A stretch of 64,000 bases of DNA from JARFQW01 sp963842955 (GTDB lineage: Bacteria > Pseudomonadota > Gammaproteobacteria > Steroidobacterales > XN24): the NCBI GenBank assembly GCA_963842955.1, contig CAWJIJ010000007.1, forward strand, positions 62,001 to 126,000. The letters run 5' to 3'. Positions 7,123 to 17,112 of this stretch are shown here, one piece after another. Numbering within the stretch: position 1 is the stretch's first letter; each line of letters starts with the position of its first letter. The position numbers and the translations under genes are program-made. The notes below the pieces were generated by a model that saw nothing but the letters and a program-made list of their open reading frames with translations, made no database searches and was not told where the DNA came from.

Positions 7123-10029
7123 GTGAGCGAGACCAACGGGCATCACGTGCCTTTTACCCGCAGCCTCGCGGGTCGCATCCTGTTGCTCGGGGTGCTTCCC
7201 AGTCTGCTTCTGCTCACCGCCATTGTGGTCTACACGGGCTACTCCACCCTGCGCTCGGAGCGTGCACGAACGGAAGCGGGACTGCGCATTCGGGTGGAAC
7301 AGATAGCCGCGGAGATCGAGCGTGGCAACACCCGGGCCATCATGGCGGTGAAAACCATGGCCTTCGCCCAGCAGAGCGGTCAGTTCGGCCGCCGCGCGGA
7401 ATCCAGCGCCTACGCCCGCCAGGTCCTGCAGGCCTTCCCGGAGTTCACGGGAGCCTATTTTGGCTATGAGCCCGATGCCGACCAGGACGATGGCAAGTTT
7501 CTCGCTTCCCGGGAAGGCAAGGCCCTTTCCCCGGGCCTGGACGATACCGGGCGTTTCCTGCCGTACTGGCACCGGGGTGTAACCGACGGCGCCCTTGAAC
7601 TCGAGCCCCTCGTGGACATGGAGGAGAGCCTCTACTACCAGGGTGTGAAGGACCAGTACCTGGACTCCGGCGAGCCGGGCCATCTCGTGACCGAGCCGTA
7701 CGATTACGAGGGCAAGCTCATTGTCGAGCAGGTTTATCCGATCGTTATCGGCGGCGAGTTCAAGGGGGTTGCCGGCGTTGACCGGGCACTCGATGACATC
7801 GTCGCCGACCTGCAGGCCATCGGCGATCGAGATGGCCTGGACGTGTTCCTGGTCAGCCGAGCCGGGCGCCTAATTGCGGCCACCACGACTGACGGCGAAC
7901 TACTGAGGACCCGGCCCGTATCGGATACGCCTTATGCGTCGGTCATGGCCGCCGGTCTCGGCAATCGTGCCGAGACCCAGCTGGCATTGCTGGACGACCC
8001 GGTGGACTTCGAGCGCTACTACTTTGCGTCGGCGCCGGTGCGCACCGGGGACTGGCTGGTCATGATCCGGCTTTCCGAGGACGTTGTTCTCGCGCCCGTG
8101 CGGGCAGCGATTCTGCCCATCGGCTTGCTCTCTCTGCTGGGCCTGGGTCTCGTCGGCGCTATTTCCCTGGGGATCATCCGGAGAACGGCGAGGCGGATAC
8201 GCCGGGCGGTCCGGGCCGCCGACCAGCTGGCCGCGGGAGCCGCGCATGAGTCCATGCGCCTGGAGACTGGCACCGCCGACGAAGTCGGCCAGCTCAACGA
8301 AAGCTTCAACCGGATGCTGGCCGGGCAGGCCCGGGTGGGGGAGGTCGTCAGCGCCATCGCCGAGGGCGACTATTCCCAGCGGGTCCCGCTTCGTTCCAGG
8401 AACGACAGCCTGGCGATTGCCATCAACGAGATGGCCGACAGGCGGGAGAAGGCGGATACGGAGCTGCGGGAAAGCCGGGAGCGCTTTGAGCGGACGGTGG
8501 CTGGCAGCGGTGAGGGCCTGTGGGACTACGACCCGAAATCCGGTCGCGCCTGGGTGTCGGATCGCTTCGCAAGAATCCTCGGCTTCGCCCACGGGCTGGA
8601 GGATAACCCCCTGGACGCGTGGCTGCGTCTCATTCATCCGCTGGACGTGCCCGACTGGATCGCCGCATTCCAGGCCCATGTGGACCGGGACGTGCCGCTG
8701 GACCTGGAGCTGAGACTTCGCGAGCGTGGAACGGAGCAGGCCTGGGTCCGGATTCGCGGCAAGTCCACGCGCGACGAAAGCGGTCGTGCCGTGCGCACCA
8801 GCGGTTCGCTGTCCGACATTACCGAGGCCAAGGCGGCTGAGCGGGAGCTGCGGGAAAACGAGGCCCGCTTCCGGTCCCTGTATGAACAGACCTCCGAGCC
8901 CTTCCTGATCCTGGACGCTGAGGGCATCAGGGACTGCAACACTGCTGCGGTGAGCCTGTTCGGTTTCGAAGACCAGGCGGAACTGGTCGGGACGCCACCG
9001 TACGGTCCTCTCTTGTCCCCGGAGCTCCAGCCCTCGGGTGAGGCGTCTGCTGCCCTGGGCCGGACGCACGTGGACGAAGCCTACGCCACCGGGCATTCCG
9101 TATTCGAGTGGATCCACCGGCGTTCCGACGGCAGCGAGTTTCCGGCGGAGGTGCGCCTGAGCCCGATGCCGGCCATCGGCCAGAATGCCGTGTTCGCCAT
9201 CATTCGCGATCGCACGCTTGCCAAGCGGGCGGAGGCGGACCTGCGCGCGGCTCGCCAGGAGGCGGAGTCCGCCAACCGGGCCAAGAGCGCTTTCCTGGCC
9301 AACATGAGCCACGAACTGCGCACCCCGATGAACGCCATCATCGGCTACAGCGAGATGCTGCTCGAGGACATCGAGGATGCCGCGCAAGAGGATTTGAGTG
9401 ATGACATCCGGAAGATCCACGATGCGGGTCGCCATCTGCTCTCGCTGATCAACGACATCCTTGATCTATCCAAGATCGAGGCCGGTCGCATGGACCTCTA
9501 TCTCGAGCGCTTCGAGCTGGGGCCTATGGTGATGCAAACGGCAGACACCGTGGAACCCCTGGTGGCCAAGAACGGCAATACGCTCGTGCGCAAGGTGCCC
9601 GATGATCTCGGAGCGGTGCGCATGGATCTCACCAAGACTCGCCAGTGTCTTCTGAATTTGCTCAGCAATGCGGCCAAGTTTACCCACGGTGGGAAGGTGA
9701 CCCTCAGCGTCTGGCGCGAGACCGCCGAAGATGCCGAGGACGTGGTCTTCGAGATCAGCGACAGTGGGATTGGTATTCCGGCGGACAAGCTGGGGACCAT
9801 TTTCGACGAGTTCCGGCAGGCGGACGATACGACCACCCGGCGGTACGGGGGCACGGGCCTGGGACTCGCGATTTCACGGCGCTTCTGCCGCATGATGGGA
9901 GGCAATATCACGGTCAGCAGCGAAACCGGTCGCGGCTCGATCTTTACGATGCGTGTGCCCGCCCGCGTGGATGCCCTTGAGGCCGCGCGCAGCGCGGCCA
10001 AGGGTGGTCCGCTTGAGGTCCGCGAGTGA
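7123..10029 (+). CDS. Cache/HAMP/PAS sensor histidine kinase
   Basis: 968 residues from GTG 7123; no ATG exists until well inside the protein. Order: TM1 (about 18-40), periplasmic double-Cache region (about 45-320, with GAYFGYEPD and VDRALDDIVADL), TM2 (about 326-350), HAMP-like linker, PAS1 (about 446-572), PAS2 (about 576-710), HisKA with phospho-acceptor His730 in MSHELRTPMNA, and HATPase_c with DSGIGI and GGTGLGL. It ends shortly after the ATPase domain. The paralogue at 37944-40181 continues into two receiver domains; here those lie in an overlapping frame starting near 10004. Confidence 0.9.
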   Translation: MSETNGHHVPFTRSLAGRILLLGVLPSLLLLTAIVVYTGYSTLRSERARTEAGLRIRVEQIAAEIERGNTRAIMAVKTMAFAQQSGQFGRRAESSAYARQVLQAFPEFTGAYFGYEPDADQDDGKFLASREGKALSPGLDDTGRFLPYWHRGVTDGALELEPLVDMEESLYYQGVKDQYLDSGEPGHLVTEPYDYEGKLIVEQVYPIVIGGEFKGVAGVDRALDDIVADLQAIGDRDGLDVFLVSRAGRLIAATTTDGELLRTRPVSDTPYASVMAAGLGNRAETQLALLDDPVDFERYYFASAPVRTGDWLVMIRLSEDVVLAPVRAAILPIGLLSLLGLGLVGAISLGIIRRTARRIRRAVRAADQLAAGAAHESMRLETGTADEVGQLNESFNRMLAGQARVGEVVSAIAEGDYSQRVPLRSRNDSLAIAINEMADRREKADTELRESRERFERTVAGSGEGLWDYDPKSGRAWVSDRFARILGFAHGLEDNPLDAWLRLIHPLDVPDWIAAFQAHVDRDVPLDLELRLRERGTEQAWVRIRGKSTRDESGRAVRTSGSLSDITEAKAAERELRENEARFRSLYEQTSEPFLILDAEGIRDCNTAAVSLFGFEDQAELVGTPPYGPLLSPELQPSGEASAALGRTHVDEAYATGHSVFEWIHRRSDGSEFPAEVRLSPMPAIGQNAVFAIIRDRTLAKRAEADLRAARQEAESANRAKSAFLANMSHELRTPMNAIIGYSEMLLEDIEDAAQEDLSDDIRKIHDAGRHLLSLINDILDLSKIEAGRMDLYLERFELGPMVMQTADTVEPLVAKNGNTLVRKVPDDLGAVRMDLTKTRQCLLNLLSNAAKFTHGGKVTLSVWRETAEDAEDVVFEISDSGIGIPADKLGTIFDEFRQADDTTTRRYGGTGLGLAISRRFCRMMGGNITVSSETGRGSIFTMRVPARVDALEAARSAAKGGPLEVRE

Positions 10030-10792
10030 GGCAGCGGAGGGTGACGGACCTGTCGTGCTCGTGATTGAAGACGACAAGCACGCGGGCGAACTGTTGGCCC
10101 GGACGCTGAAACGGGGCGGGTTCAGGCCTGTCGTCGCCACCGGCGGGGAGCAAGGGCTGGAGCTTGCTGCAACGCTCCGGCCGGCGGTCATCACCCTCGA
10201 CGTCATGATGCAGGGTCTCGACGGCTGGGCGGTGCTGGAGGCCCTGAAGGCCGATCCTGACCTGGCGGATACGCCGGTGGTCATGGTCACGATGGTGGGG
10301 GAACGAGACCTCGGCTATGCCCTGGGAGCCGATGAGTACCTGACCAAGCCCGTGGATCGAGAACAGCTGATCCGCGTGATTCGGGGCCTTGCGGACGGCG
10401 CGACAGGCCCCGTCCTGATTGTTGACGACGATCCCGAGGCCCGCGACATGATTCGCCGCCAGCTGGATGCTTTGGACTGGGCTGTGGCGGAAGCCGGTGA
10501 CGGCCGGGAGGCGCTGGAAAAAGCCCGGGAGCTGACTCCATCGGCCGTGGTCCTCGACCTGATGATGCCGGTGATGGACGGTTTCCAGTTCATCCGCGAG
10601 TTCCGTCAGGATCCGGCCTTCGCAGCCGTTCCTGTTGTTGTCGTAACCGCCAAGTCGCTGGGCGCGGCCGAACGAGAGATGTTGCAAAGCCACGTGGAAG
10701 CGGTGCTGGAGAAGGGTGGCTACACGCGGGAAGACCTGCTTGACCAGGTTCGGCAGGCCTTGCGGGCGCGACGCGACGCGGCGGTGGCATGA
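10004..10792 (+). CDS. Double receiver-domain protein (REC-REC)
   Basis: About 262 residues from GTG 10004 (TTG 10013 and ATG 9971 are alternatives). Two CheY-like domains: REC1 with acidic pair IEDD, acceptor Asp66 (TLDVMMQGLDG) and Lys in LTKPVD; REC2 with VDDD, acceptor Asp185 (VLDLMMPVMDG) and a C-terminal Lys. No output domain. The frame overlaps the end of the kinase by 26 bases and lies one base off, so this is either a coupled partner gene or the tail of a frameshifted hybrid kinase. The next gene overlaps by ATGA. Confidence 0.85.
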   Translation: MVRLRSASEAAEGDGPVVLVIEDDKHAGELLARTLKRGGFRPVVATGGEQGLELAATLRPAVITLDVMMQGLDGWAVLEALKADPDLADTPVVMVTMVGERDLGYALGADEYLTKPVDREQLIRVIRGLADGATGPVLIVDDDPEARDMIRRQLDALDWAVAEAGDGREALEKARELTPSAVVLDLMMPVMDGFQFIREFRQDPAFAAVPVVVVTAKSLGAAEREMLQSHVEAVLEKGGYTREDLLDQVRQALRARRDAAVA

Positions 10793-11244
10793 GAGCGTTC
10801 GGAGCGATGCTGCTCCACCTTCTGCTCTGGGGTATCGGTCTTTGCGCACTGATCCTGCTGGTATCGATCGGATCGACGTCGGTCGAGGACGGCCAACGGA
10901 CGGTGAGCGCGCTGGGCGAGGTCGTGGCCTGGATCATGTTGCTCACCATCGGCGCCCTGGGCGTGCTGGGCGGCGCCCGGAGAATTCGCCGGGCCGATGC
11001 CTGGCGCTACGTAATGCTGGCCGTGATCGGGGCGATGCTGGGTCCGGTTTTCGCTCTGCTCATTCTCATCCCGTTGCTGGTGGTCTTGAAGACGAGCATG
11101 GATCTCAGCCTGGGACCGGTGAGTCCGGACAACCCTGTCGCCGTGTTGGGCGCGCTGGTCGCCGTGAGCCTTGCCCTGGCCCTCGTCGCGGCGTTTGCGG
11201 TCCGCCGCCGGGCGTCGGCTCGCGCTTCGGGCTTTCTCAGATAA
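10789..11244 (+). CDS. Small integral membrane protein
   Basis: 151 residues with four hydrophobic segments (about 5-27, 43-62, 73-98 and 115-140) and basic loops. No family recognised. Its ATG overlaps the stop of the REC-REC gene, placing it in the same transcript as the sensor kinase, so it may be an accessory membrane component or only co-transcribed. Confidence 0.65.
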   Translation: MRAFGAMLLHLLLWGIGLCALILLVSIGSTSVEDGQRTVSALGEVVAWIMLLTIGALGVLGGARRIRRADAWRYVMLAVIGAMLGPVFALLILIPLLVVLKTSMDLSLGPVSPDNPVAVLGALVAVSLALALVAAFAVRRRASARASGFLR

Positions 11245-11288
11245 AACGAATGCGCGGTTCCATGGCCGGAATCTGCTAGATTCCCGAC

Positions 11289-13148
11289 ATGCCTGGTATG
11301 AGTTCGTGCCCCAGCTCGACAGTTCGGTGCCGCCATGTGGCGGTGGGGATACTTGCCGCCATCGTCTCGTTGCCCGTCTCGGCCGGCGACTTCCGCGCCG
11401 GCCCCGTCGAGGGGATTCTCGACGTCACTGCGTCATACGGGCTGGTCTACCGGACCAGCGACCCTGACGACGAGTTCATTGCCCGGGGCAACGGCGGAAA
11501 AGGCAACTCCGCCGATATCGACGATGGCACCCTCAACTACGACACCGGCCTGACCTCCAACATGGTGTCCCTGGCGGCCGAGCTGGATGTCGAATGGGGT
11601 GATGTGCGGACCTTCGTCCGGACGGTCGGTTTCTACGACCACGAGAACCAGGATGAGAACCGGCGCCATCGGCAGTTCGACGGGGACACGAAGAACGCCA
11701 TCGGTTCCGACGTGGAGGTGCGCGACTGGTTCATCGAGAGCAGTTTTTCTCCGGGCGGGCTGCCGATGGTCTTCCGGGTCGGGGACCAGATCCTCAACTG
11801 GGGCGAGGTGTTGTTCGTGCGCGACGGCACCGACGTGATCAACCCGTTCGACTTCGTCTCGGCCTTCCAGCCGGCCCGCCAGGCGCGGGACAGCCGTCAG
11901 CCGCTCGGCATGATCTGGGGGGCCGCGAACATCACCGAGACTTTCGCCGTGGAGGCCTTCTACCAGTACGACTGGGAGGCGGTGAGAACCCCACCCATCG
12001 GTTCGTTCTTTTCCGCCCTGGATCTCAACGGCGAAGGCGACATGGGATTTTCGCAGCTCCAGGGCGCGACGTTTTCGGACCTGGGGACGGACCTGGATGA
12101 TGCATTCGGATTGCCCGGCGGCACGCTGGGATTCAACGGTGAGTTTCTCCAGATCCCCGAGCTCGAACGGGACTACCCGGACGATGGAGGACAGTACGGG
12201 TTTTCTCTGGTGGGCATCACTCAGGGTAACAACGCTCTCAAGCTGGGTTTCCACTATGTGAGGTATCACAGCAGGTTGCCGCTGGTTGACGGTTTCACGG
12301 GCAGCCAGGCGGCCATCGACGGCACCTCCCAGGCCGAGGTTGACCGCATTGCCGCCGGCCTGACACCGATCTATATCGGTGAAGGTCTGTCACCGGAAGA
12401 TGCCGCGGCGACGGCCCAGGACACGGCGGGCCAGCTCGCGCTGAGCAATTATGCAAATGACGCGGGCTACATCGCGACCTATCCCGAAGACATCGACATG
12501 TACGGGTTGACCTTCAGTACGGCGACGATGCGGACGGGCACCCTGCTCAGCGGCGAGCTGTCCCATCACCGGGACTTTCCGTTTCAGCTCGCGCTGGGCG
12601 ATGTCTTCGGCGCCATCCTTTCCCCCGTGCAGTTCGACGATGCCTTCAAGAACAACGGCATCGGTGTCTTCGGCGCCGAAGAGCGGATCCGCGGCTACGA
12701 GCGCCTCAACCGGTCCCAGGTGGCCCTCTCCGCTTTGCAGATCGTCCCGGGGATCCTCGGTGCATCCCAGGGTTTCCTGGGAGTGGACGGCGCCTGGGTT
12801 CACGTTCATGACTACCCGGGCAACAACGACGTTGGTTTGCAGGCGTACAAGGGCGGTGACGAGAGCTCCTGGGGATACCGTGTCAGCGGGATCCTGCAGT
12901 ACAACAGTGTCTTCGGGGGTCTCAACCTGTCGCCGAGCGCGACTTTCGTTCACGACGTCAGCGGCAACACGCCGGCGCCGATCTCCAGTTTCAGGGAGGA
13001 CCGCAAGGCCTTCATCGTTGCCCTCAATGCCAGCTACATCAATCGCGTGGACGCCTCGCTGAGCTGGACCAATTTCTTCGACGGCGAGCCCGCGAACACG
13101 CTCACCGATCGGGACAATATCCGTTTCCGGATCAGTTACGGGTTCTGA
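11289..13148 (+). CDS. DUF1302 outer-membrane protein
   Basis: 619 residues with a signal peptide (HVAVGILAAIVSLPVSA) and long beta-rich, aromatic-rich repeats ending in RFRISYGF, as in outer-membrane barrels. DUF1302 features include the N-terminal VEGILDVTASYGLVYRT region, GDQILNWGEVLFVRDGTDVINPFD-type motif and DFPFQLALGDV. DUF1302 proteins are usually encoded beside a DUF1329 protein, as here (two bases apart). In other bacteria the pair is linked to RND-type export and lipid or steroid metabolism, but no transporter gene is adjacent. Confidence 0.9.
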   Translation: MPGMSSCPSSTVRCRHVAVGILAAIVSLPVSAGDFRAGPVEGILDVTASYGLVYRTSDPDDEFIARGNGGKGNSADIDDGTLNYDTGLTSNMVSLAAELDVEWGDVRTFVRTVGFYDHENQDENRRHRQFDGDTKNAIGSDVEVRDWFIESSFSPGGLPMVFRVGDQILNWGEVLFVRDGTDVINPFDFVSAFQPARQARDSRQPLGMIWGAANITETFAVEAFYQYDWEAVRTPPIGSFFSALDLNGEGDMGFSQLQGATFSDLGTDLDDAFGLPGGTLGFNGEFLQIPELERDYPDDGGQYGFSLVGITQGNNALKLGFHYVRYHSRLPLVDGFTGSQAAIDGTSQAEVDRIAAGLTPIYIGEGLSPEDAAATAQDTAGQLALSNYANDAGYIATYPEDIDMYGLTFSTATMRTGTLLSGELSHHRDFPFQLALGDVFGAILSPVQFDDAFKNNGIGVFGAEERIRGYERLNRSQVALSALQIVPGILGASQGFLGVDGAWVHVHDYPGNNDVGLQAYKGGDESSWGYRVSGILQYNSVFGGLNLSPSATFVHDVSGNTPAPISSFREDRKAFIVALNASYINRVDASLSWTNFFDGEPANTLTDRDNIRFRISYGF

Positions 13149-13150
13149 GC

Positions 13151-14518
13151 ATGCGCGCCAGACATCTCCTGTCCGCCATCCTCGGCGTCCTCTATTGCGC
13201 TGCTGTTGCGGGGGCCGATGCGCCCGTGGCGACACCCGGGGATCTCGGCGGGCCGATGTTCACGCCGCTGGGTGCCGAACGGGCCGGTAACGCCGCAGGC
13301 ACGATTCCAGCCTGGGAGGGTGGGATTCGCGAGGTTCCGGCCAGCTATGACCCGATCCGCCACGAAACCGATCCGTTCCCCGACGACCCGATCCTCTACA
13401 CGGTCACGGCCGCCAACATGGCGGAGTACGCCGCCGTACTGTCCGACGGACAACAGGCCCTGCTTGCCGCCTACCCGGACACGTGGCAGATCAACGTGTA
13501 TCCGACGCGACGCTCAGCCTCCTATCCGGAGTGGGTGTATGCAAACGTCATCGCCAACGCCACGCGTTCCCGCCTGGTGACGGAGGGCAAGGGCGGCGTG
13601 GACGGCAGCCGCGTCAGCTCGCCGTTTCCTGTTCCGACCCAGGGCGTGGAGGTCATCTGGAACCACAATCTGCGCTGGCGGGGGATACGGGTGAAACGAG
13701 GGCTTGGCCAGGCGGCAGTGACCCGGCGGGGCAACTTCACCCTGGTCATCGGCGATGCAGACTTGGGTTTTCCCTACGGCCTGGAGGAAGAAACGCCGTT
13801 TACACGCGAATATCCGAACCTCATGGTCGCGGTCAAGTCGCGGACCACCGGGCCGGCCCTCCTCTCAGGCACGGCGGGACTGACGATCGAGCCGATCAAC
13901 CAGACCCGTGACCCCCGGAAATCCTGGCTTTACAGCCGCGCACTCAGACGGGTCGTCCGGCGCCCGTTCTTCGGCTACGGATTGCCGGCCCCGAACTCCG
14001 ACAATCTCAGAACGGTAGACCAGTTCGAGCTGTACAACGGCGCCCCGGACCGTTTCGAATGGACCCTGCAGGGAAAGCGGGAAATGCTGATTCCCTACAA
14101 TTCCTACCGTCTGCACAGCTCCGACGTGCCGTATCGTGACATTCTGCAGGTCGGCCACATCAATCCGGACCTGACGCGTTTCGAGCTGCATCGGGTCTGG
14201 GTGGTCGAGGGGCGCCTGAAGAAGAACGCCCAGCACGTCTACGCCAGGCGGGTCTTCTACGTGGACGAAGACAGCTGGCAGATCGCGATGAGCGAAAGCT
14301 ACGACGCCAAGGGCAGACTCTGGCGCACGAGCCACGCGCACGCGCTCAACTACTACACGGTGCCGGTGCACCTGAGCACACTGAACGTCTTCCACGACCT
14401 GCAGCAGCAACGGTACTTCGTGGACGACCTGGACAACGGCCGGGAGCCCTGGCGGTTCCTGGAGGGCGCCGATCCCCGGGAGTTCAGTCCGAACGCCCTG
14501 CTTTATTACGTTCGCTAG
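13151..14518 (+). CDS. DUF1329 family periplasmic/outer-membrane protein
   Basis: 455 residues with a signal peptide (LLSAILGVLYCAAVAGA). Family marks: LTPLGAERAGN-like start (FTPLGAERAGN), AGTIPAWEGGI, the TRRSASYPEW block, and a C-terminal DEDSWQIAMSESYDAKGRLWR. The fold is LolB/VioE-like in related proteins, suggesting lipid handling, but the ligand is unknown. Starts two bases after the DUF1302 gene, so one operon. Confidence 0.9.
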   Translation: MRARHLLSAILGVLYCAAVAGADAPVATPGDLGGPMFTPLGAERAGNAAGTIPAWEGGIREVPASYDPIRHETDPFPDDPILYTVTAANMAEYAAVLSDGQQALLAAYPDTWQINVYPTRRSASYPEWVYANVIANATRSRLVTEGKGGVDGSRVSSPFPVPTQGVEVIWNHNLRWRGIRVKRGLGQAAVTRRGNFTLVIGDADLGFPYGLEEETPFTREYPNLMVAVKSRTTGPALLSGTAGLTIEPINQTRDPRKSWLYSRALRRVVRRPFFGYGLPAPNSDNLRTVDQFELYNGAPDRFEWTLQGKREMLIPYNSYRLHSSDVPYRDILQVGHINPDLTRFELHRVWVVEGRLKKNAQHVYARRVFYVDEDSWQIAMSESYDAKGRLWRTSHAHALNYYTVPVHLSTLNVFHDLQQQRYFVDDLDNGREPWRFLEGADPREFSPNALLYYVR

Positions 14519-14605
14519 CCGCTGGCGGCTTACCGACTCTGCATGGACGGTGGAACCCGGCGCCTGCGAAGCGCTGGATGCGCCGCCTGAACCGGCCGAG
14601 GCCGG

Positions 14606-15733
14606 TCAGTAGCCCCGGCTGACGTCCACAACTGACAGCATCGGCTCACCGGCCGTGTAGCGGCGGAGATTCTCCGCGATGACCCGCCAGAGACGGCCGA
14701 CACGCAGATCCGAACCCGCGGAAATGTGCGGCGTGATGATGACGTTCGGGGCGCTCCAGAGCGGGTGGCCTTCCGGAAGCGGCTCGGGGTCTGTTACATC
14801 GACGGCGGCGCCCGCGATGCGTCCGGTCTCCAGCGCTTTCACCAGGTCGTCGGTCACGACGCTGGCGCCGCGGCCGACGTTGATGAAGTACGCGGCCGGC
14901 TTCATGCGCTCGAAGTACTCGGCGTTGAAAAGGCCGCGGGTTTCGGGCGTAAGCGGCGTGGCGTTGACGATGACATCGGCCTCGGAGGTCAGCCTGGGCA
15001 AGTCTTCGGCCAAGCCCACGTAGTCGACAAAATCCGGGCCGCTGCGGCTGCTGTTGCGGGTCGCCGTCACCCGCATGCCCATGGCATGGCCGAGGCGCGC
15101 GACTTCAGTCCCGATCCCGCCCAGCCCGACCACGAGCAGCGTCTTTCCCTCCAGCTCCCACAGCTTCTCCTCCGGGACCAGGTCACGCTCCCACGCGCCG
15201 CGCGCCTGGGCCTGTAAGTAGAGGTGAAGACCGCGGGTCATGGAGAGCATCATGGCGAGCACATGCTCGGCAATTTCCGGTCCATAGATCCGCTGGGCGT
15301 TGGTGACCAGGATGTCGCGCTCCGCGATCGCAGGGATAGCGACGCAGCGTTCCGCACCGGCATACGGGAGCTGCAGCCAGCGAATATCCGTGCCCGCGGC
15401 GAGCAGGTCCTCGTCGCAGAACCCGATGACCCCATCGGCTCCCGCCGCGGCCTCGAGCGCGGCTTCCAGTGTGGGTGCCGGGACGAGTTCCACGCCCGGT
15501 GCAAATGGCGCCAGTGCGGCGATCCGCTCTGCGTCGCCGCGCACGATGACCCGTTCGGGCTTCGACCAGCCTGCCCGTTCGCTCACCGGTTCGTTCGCCG
15601 ACCTCAGCCCGAGCCGATCGATGAGCTGGTCGATGCCGGGATCCGGTAGCTCACGGGCAAATGCGGAGATGCAGGTGAGAGACAGGGCGGCCATAAGAAT
15701 GATGGCGAGCCGGGATCGAACGGGGTGGGTCAT
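14606..15733 (-). CDS. D-2-hydroxyacid dehydrogenase with signal peptide
   Basis: 375 residues. Residues 1-27 (RSRLAIILMAALSLTCISAFA) are a typical Sec signal, followed by a complete D-isomer-specific 2-hydroxyacid dehydrogenase: substrate domain, Rossmann motif VVGLGGIGTEVARLG, NVGRG with the catalytic Arg, the Glu of DPEPLPEGHPLW and the catalytic His in ITPHISAG. NAD(H) is not normally available outside the cytoplasm, so location and role are puzzling. Monocistronic on the minus strand. Confidence 0.9.
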   Translation of the reverse strand: MTHPVRSRLAIILMAALSLTCISAFARELPDPGIDQLIDRLGLRSANEPVSERAGWSKPERVIVRGDAERIAALAPFAPGVELVPAPTLEAALEAAAGADGVIGFCDEDLLAAGTDIRWLQLPYAGAERCVAIPAIAERDILVTNAQRIYGPEIAEHVLAMMLSMTRGLHLYLQAQARGAWERDLVPEEKLWELEGKTLLVVGLGGIGTEVARLGHAMGMRVTATRNSSRSGPDFVDYVGLAEDLPRLTSEADVIVNATPLTPETRGLFNAEYFERMKPAAYFINVGRGASVVTDDLVKALETGRIAGAAVDVTDPEPLPEGHPLWSAPNVIITPHISAGSDLRVGRLWRVIAENLRRYTAGEPMLSVVDVSRGY

Positions 15734-15864
15734 AACGAGACTCGTGAGCGGCGATGGTCACCGAAGCCTAGCGCAACCCGGCGCTTCCGGCATCCTCTTG
15801 GGCGGTGCTGCTGGTTCGCAAAATATTCATGCTCCAGGGCCCTTGGCGCCCATAGACTTGGTGA

Positions 15865-17073
15865 ATGCGCCGCAAGCCCACCTCACGGCTCGAACTGTTC
15901 CTCGTTTTCACGCGGCTGGGCCTGACTTCATTCGGGGGGCCGATTGCCCATCTCGGCATTTTCCGCGATGAATTCGTTCGCCGTCGGGGCTGGCTGACGG
16001 ACGAAGATTATGCGGACCTGCTGGCTCTCACCCAGTTCTTGCCCGGCCCGGCCAGCAGCCAGGCCGGCTTTGCCATCGGCGTGCGGCGCGGCGGACTGGC
16101 AGGCGGGCTCGCGGCGTTTGTCGGCTTCACCTGGCCGTCCGCCCTCGTCATGCTGGCCGCCGCCTTCGGACTGCCATGGCTGACCGGCGGTGCCGCGGCC
16201 GGCTTCGTCAATGGCCTGAAGATCGCCGCGGTTGCGGTAGTGGCCCACGCCGTTCTTGGCATGGCGCGCAGCCTTTGCCCCGACCGTCCCCGGGCGACCA
16301 TCGCCTTGCTGGCGGCGGCGACCCTCGCCCTGTTCCCGTCGGGTCTCGCCCAGCTCGCGGTGATCGCCGCGGGGCTCGTCGCCGGCATGGTCCTGGCGCA
16401 GCCCGAGCCAGGTCCACCGGGGGTTTCCCCGGTTGAAGCTCCCGGCCGGGGATTGGGCTTCGCGTTGGGCTGGCTGATCCTGTTTCTGGGCCTGCTGATT
16501 GGTCTTCCGGTACTCGCGGCGGTATCAGGCTCGGATGCCGCGGGGTTGTTTGCCGGCTTTTACCGGTCCGGCGCGCTGGTCTTTGGCGGGGGCCACGTCG
16601 TGCTGCCGCTGCTGGAAGCCGTTGTCGTGCCGAATGGATGGGTCGCACCGGACGACTTCCTCGCGGGCTACGGTGTCGCCCAGGCGATGCCCGGCCCGCT
16701 GTTTACGTTCTCGACGTATCTGGGCGCCGTGGCCGGCAATGATGTCGGAGCCGTTTCCGGAGCCCTGCTGGCGACCCTGGCCCTGTTCCTGCCGGGTTTC
16801 CTGCTGGTTCTTGCGGCTTTGCCCACGTGGGAGCAACTGCGCCGCCAGAGCGGCGTGCGCGCCGCTCTGGCCGGAGTGAATGCTGCGGTCGTCGGTCTGC
16901 TTGCTGCTGCGCTGTACAACCCGATCTGGGTCTCGGCGATCCGCGGCGGAGCGGACTTTGCCCTCGCTCTGATCGCATTCGGGGCTCTCAGTGTCTGGCA
17001 CTGGCCTGCCTGGCGGATGGTGCTGCTCGCGGCCGGCGGCGGTGCGCTTCTGACGCTGTTGGCCGGCAACTGA
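15865..17073 (+). CDS. chrA: ChrA family chromate efflux transporter
   Basis: 402 residues, two homologous halves of about six membrane segments each (long-chain CHR family). Both halves open with the family signature: LGLTSFGGPIAHLG with LTQFLPGPASSQ, and SGALVFGGGHVVLPLLE with AQAMPGPLFTFSTYLG. Members export chromate in the inner membrane; some may handle sulfate or other anions. No chrB regulator is nearby. Followed by the FNR-type promoter and terminator region at 17113-17266. Confidence 0.93.
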   Translation: MRRKPTSRLELFLVFTRLGLTSFGGPIAHLGIFRDEFVRRRGWLTDEDYADLLALTQFLPGPASSQAGFAIGVRRGGLAGGLAAFVGFTWPSALVMLAAAFGLPWLTGGAAAGFVNGLKIAAVAVVAHAVLGMARSLCPDRPRATIALLAAATLALFPSGLAQLAVIAAGLVAGMVLAQPEPGPPGVSPVEAPGRGLGFALGWLILFLGLLIGLPVLAAVSGSDAAGLFAGFYRSGALVFGGGHVVLPLLEAVVVPNGWVAPDDFLAGYGVAQAMPGPLFTFSTYLGAVAGNDVGAVSGALLATLALFLPGFLLVLAALPTWEQLRRQSGVRAALAGVNAAVVGLLAAALYNPIWVSAIRGGADFALALIAFGALSVWHWPAWRMVLLAAGGGALLTLLAGN

Positions 17074-17112
17074 ACGGTCCGGCCCCCGTTCACCGGCCTG
17101 CAGGGCAGGAAA

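Noticed and set aside
7900..9435. 511-codon open frame on the minus strand
   Set aside because: Antisense to the Cache/PAS kinase; no recognisable domain.
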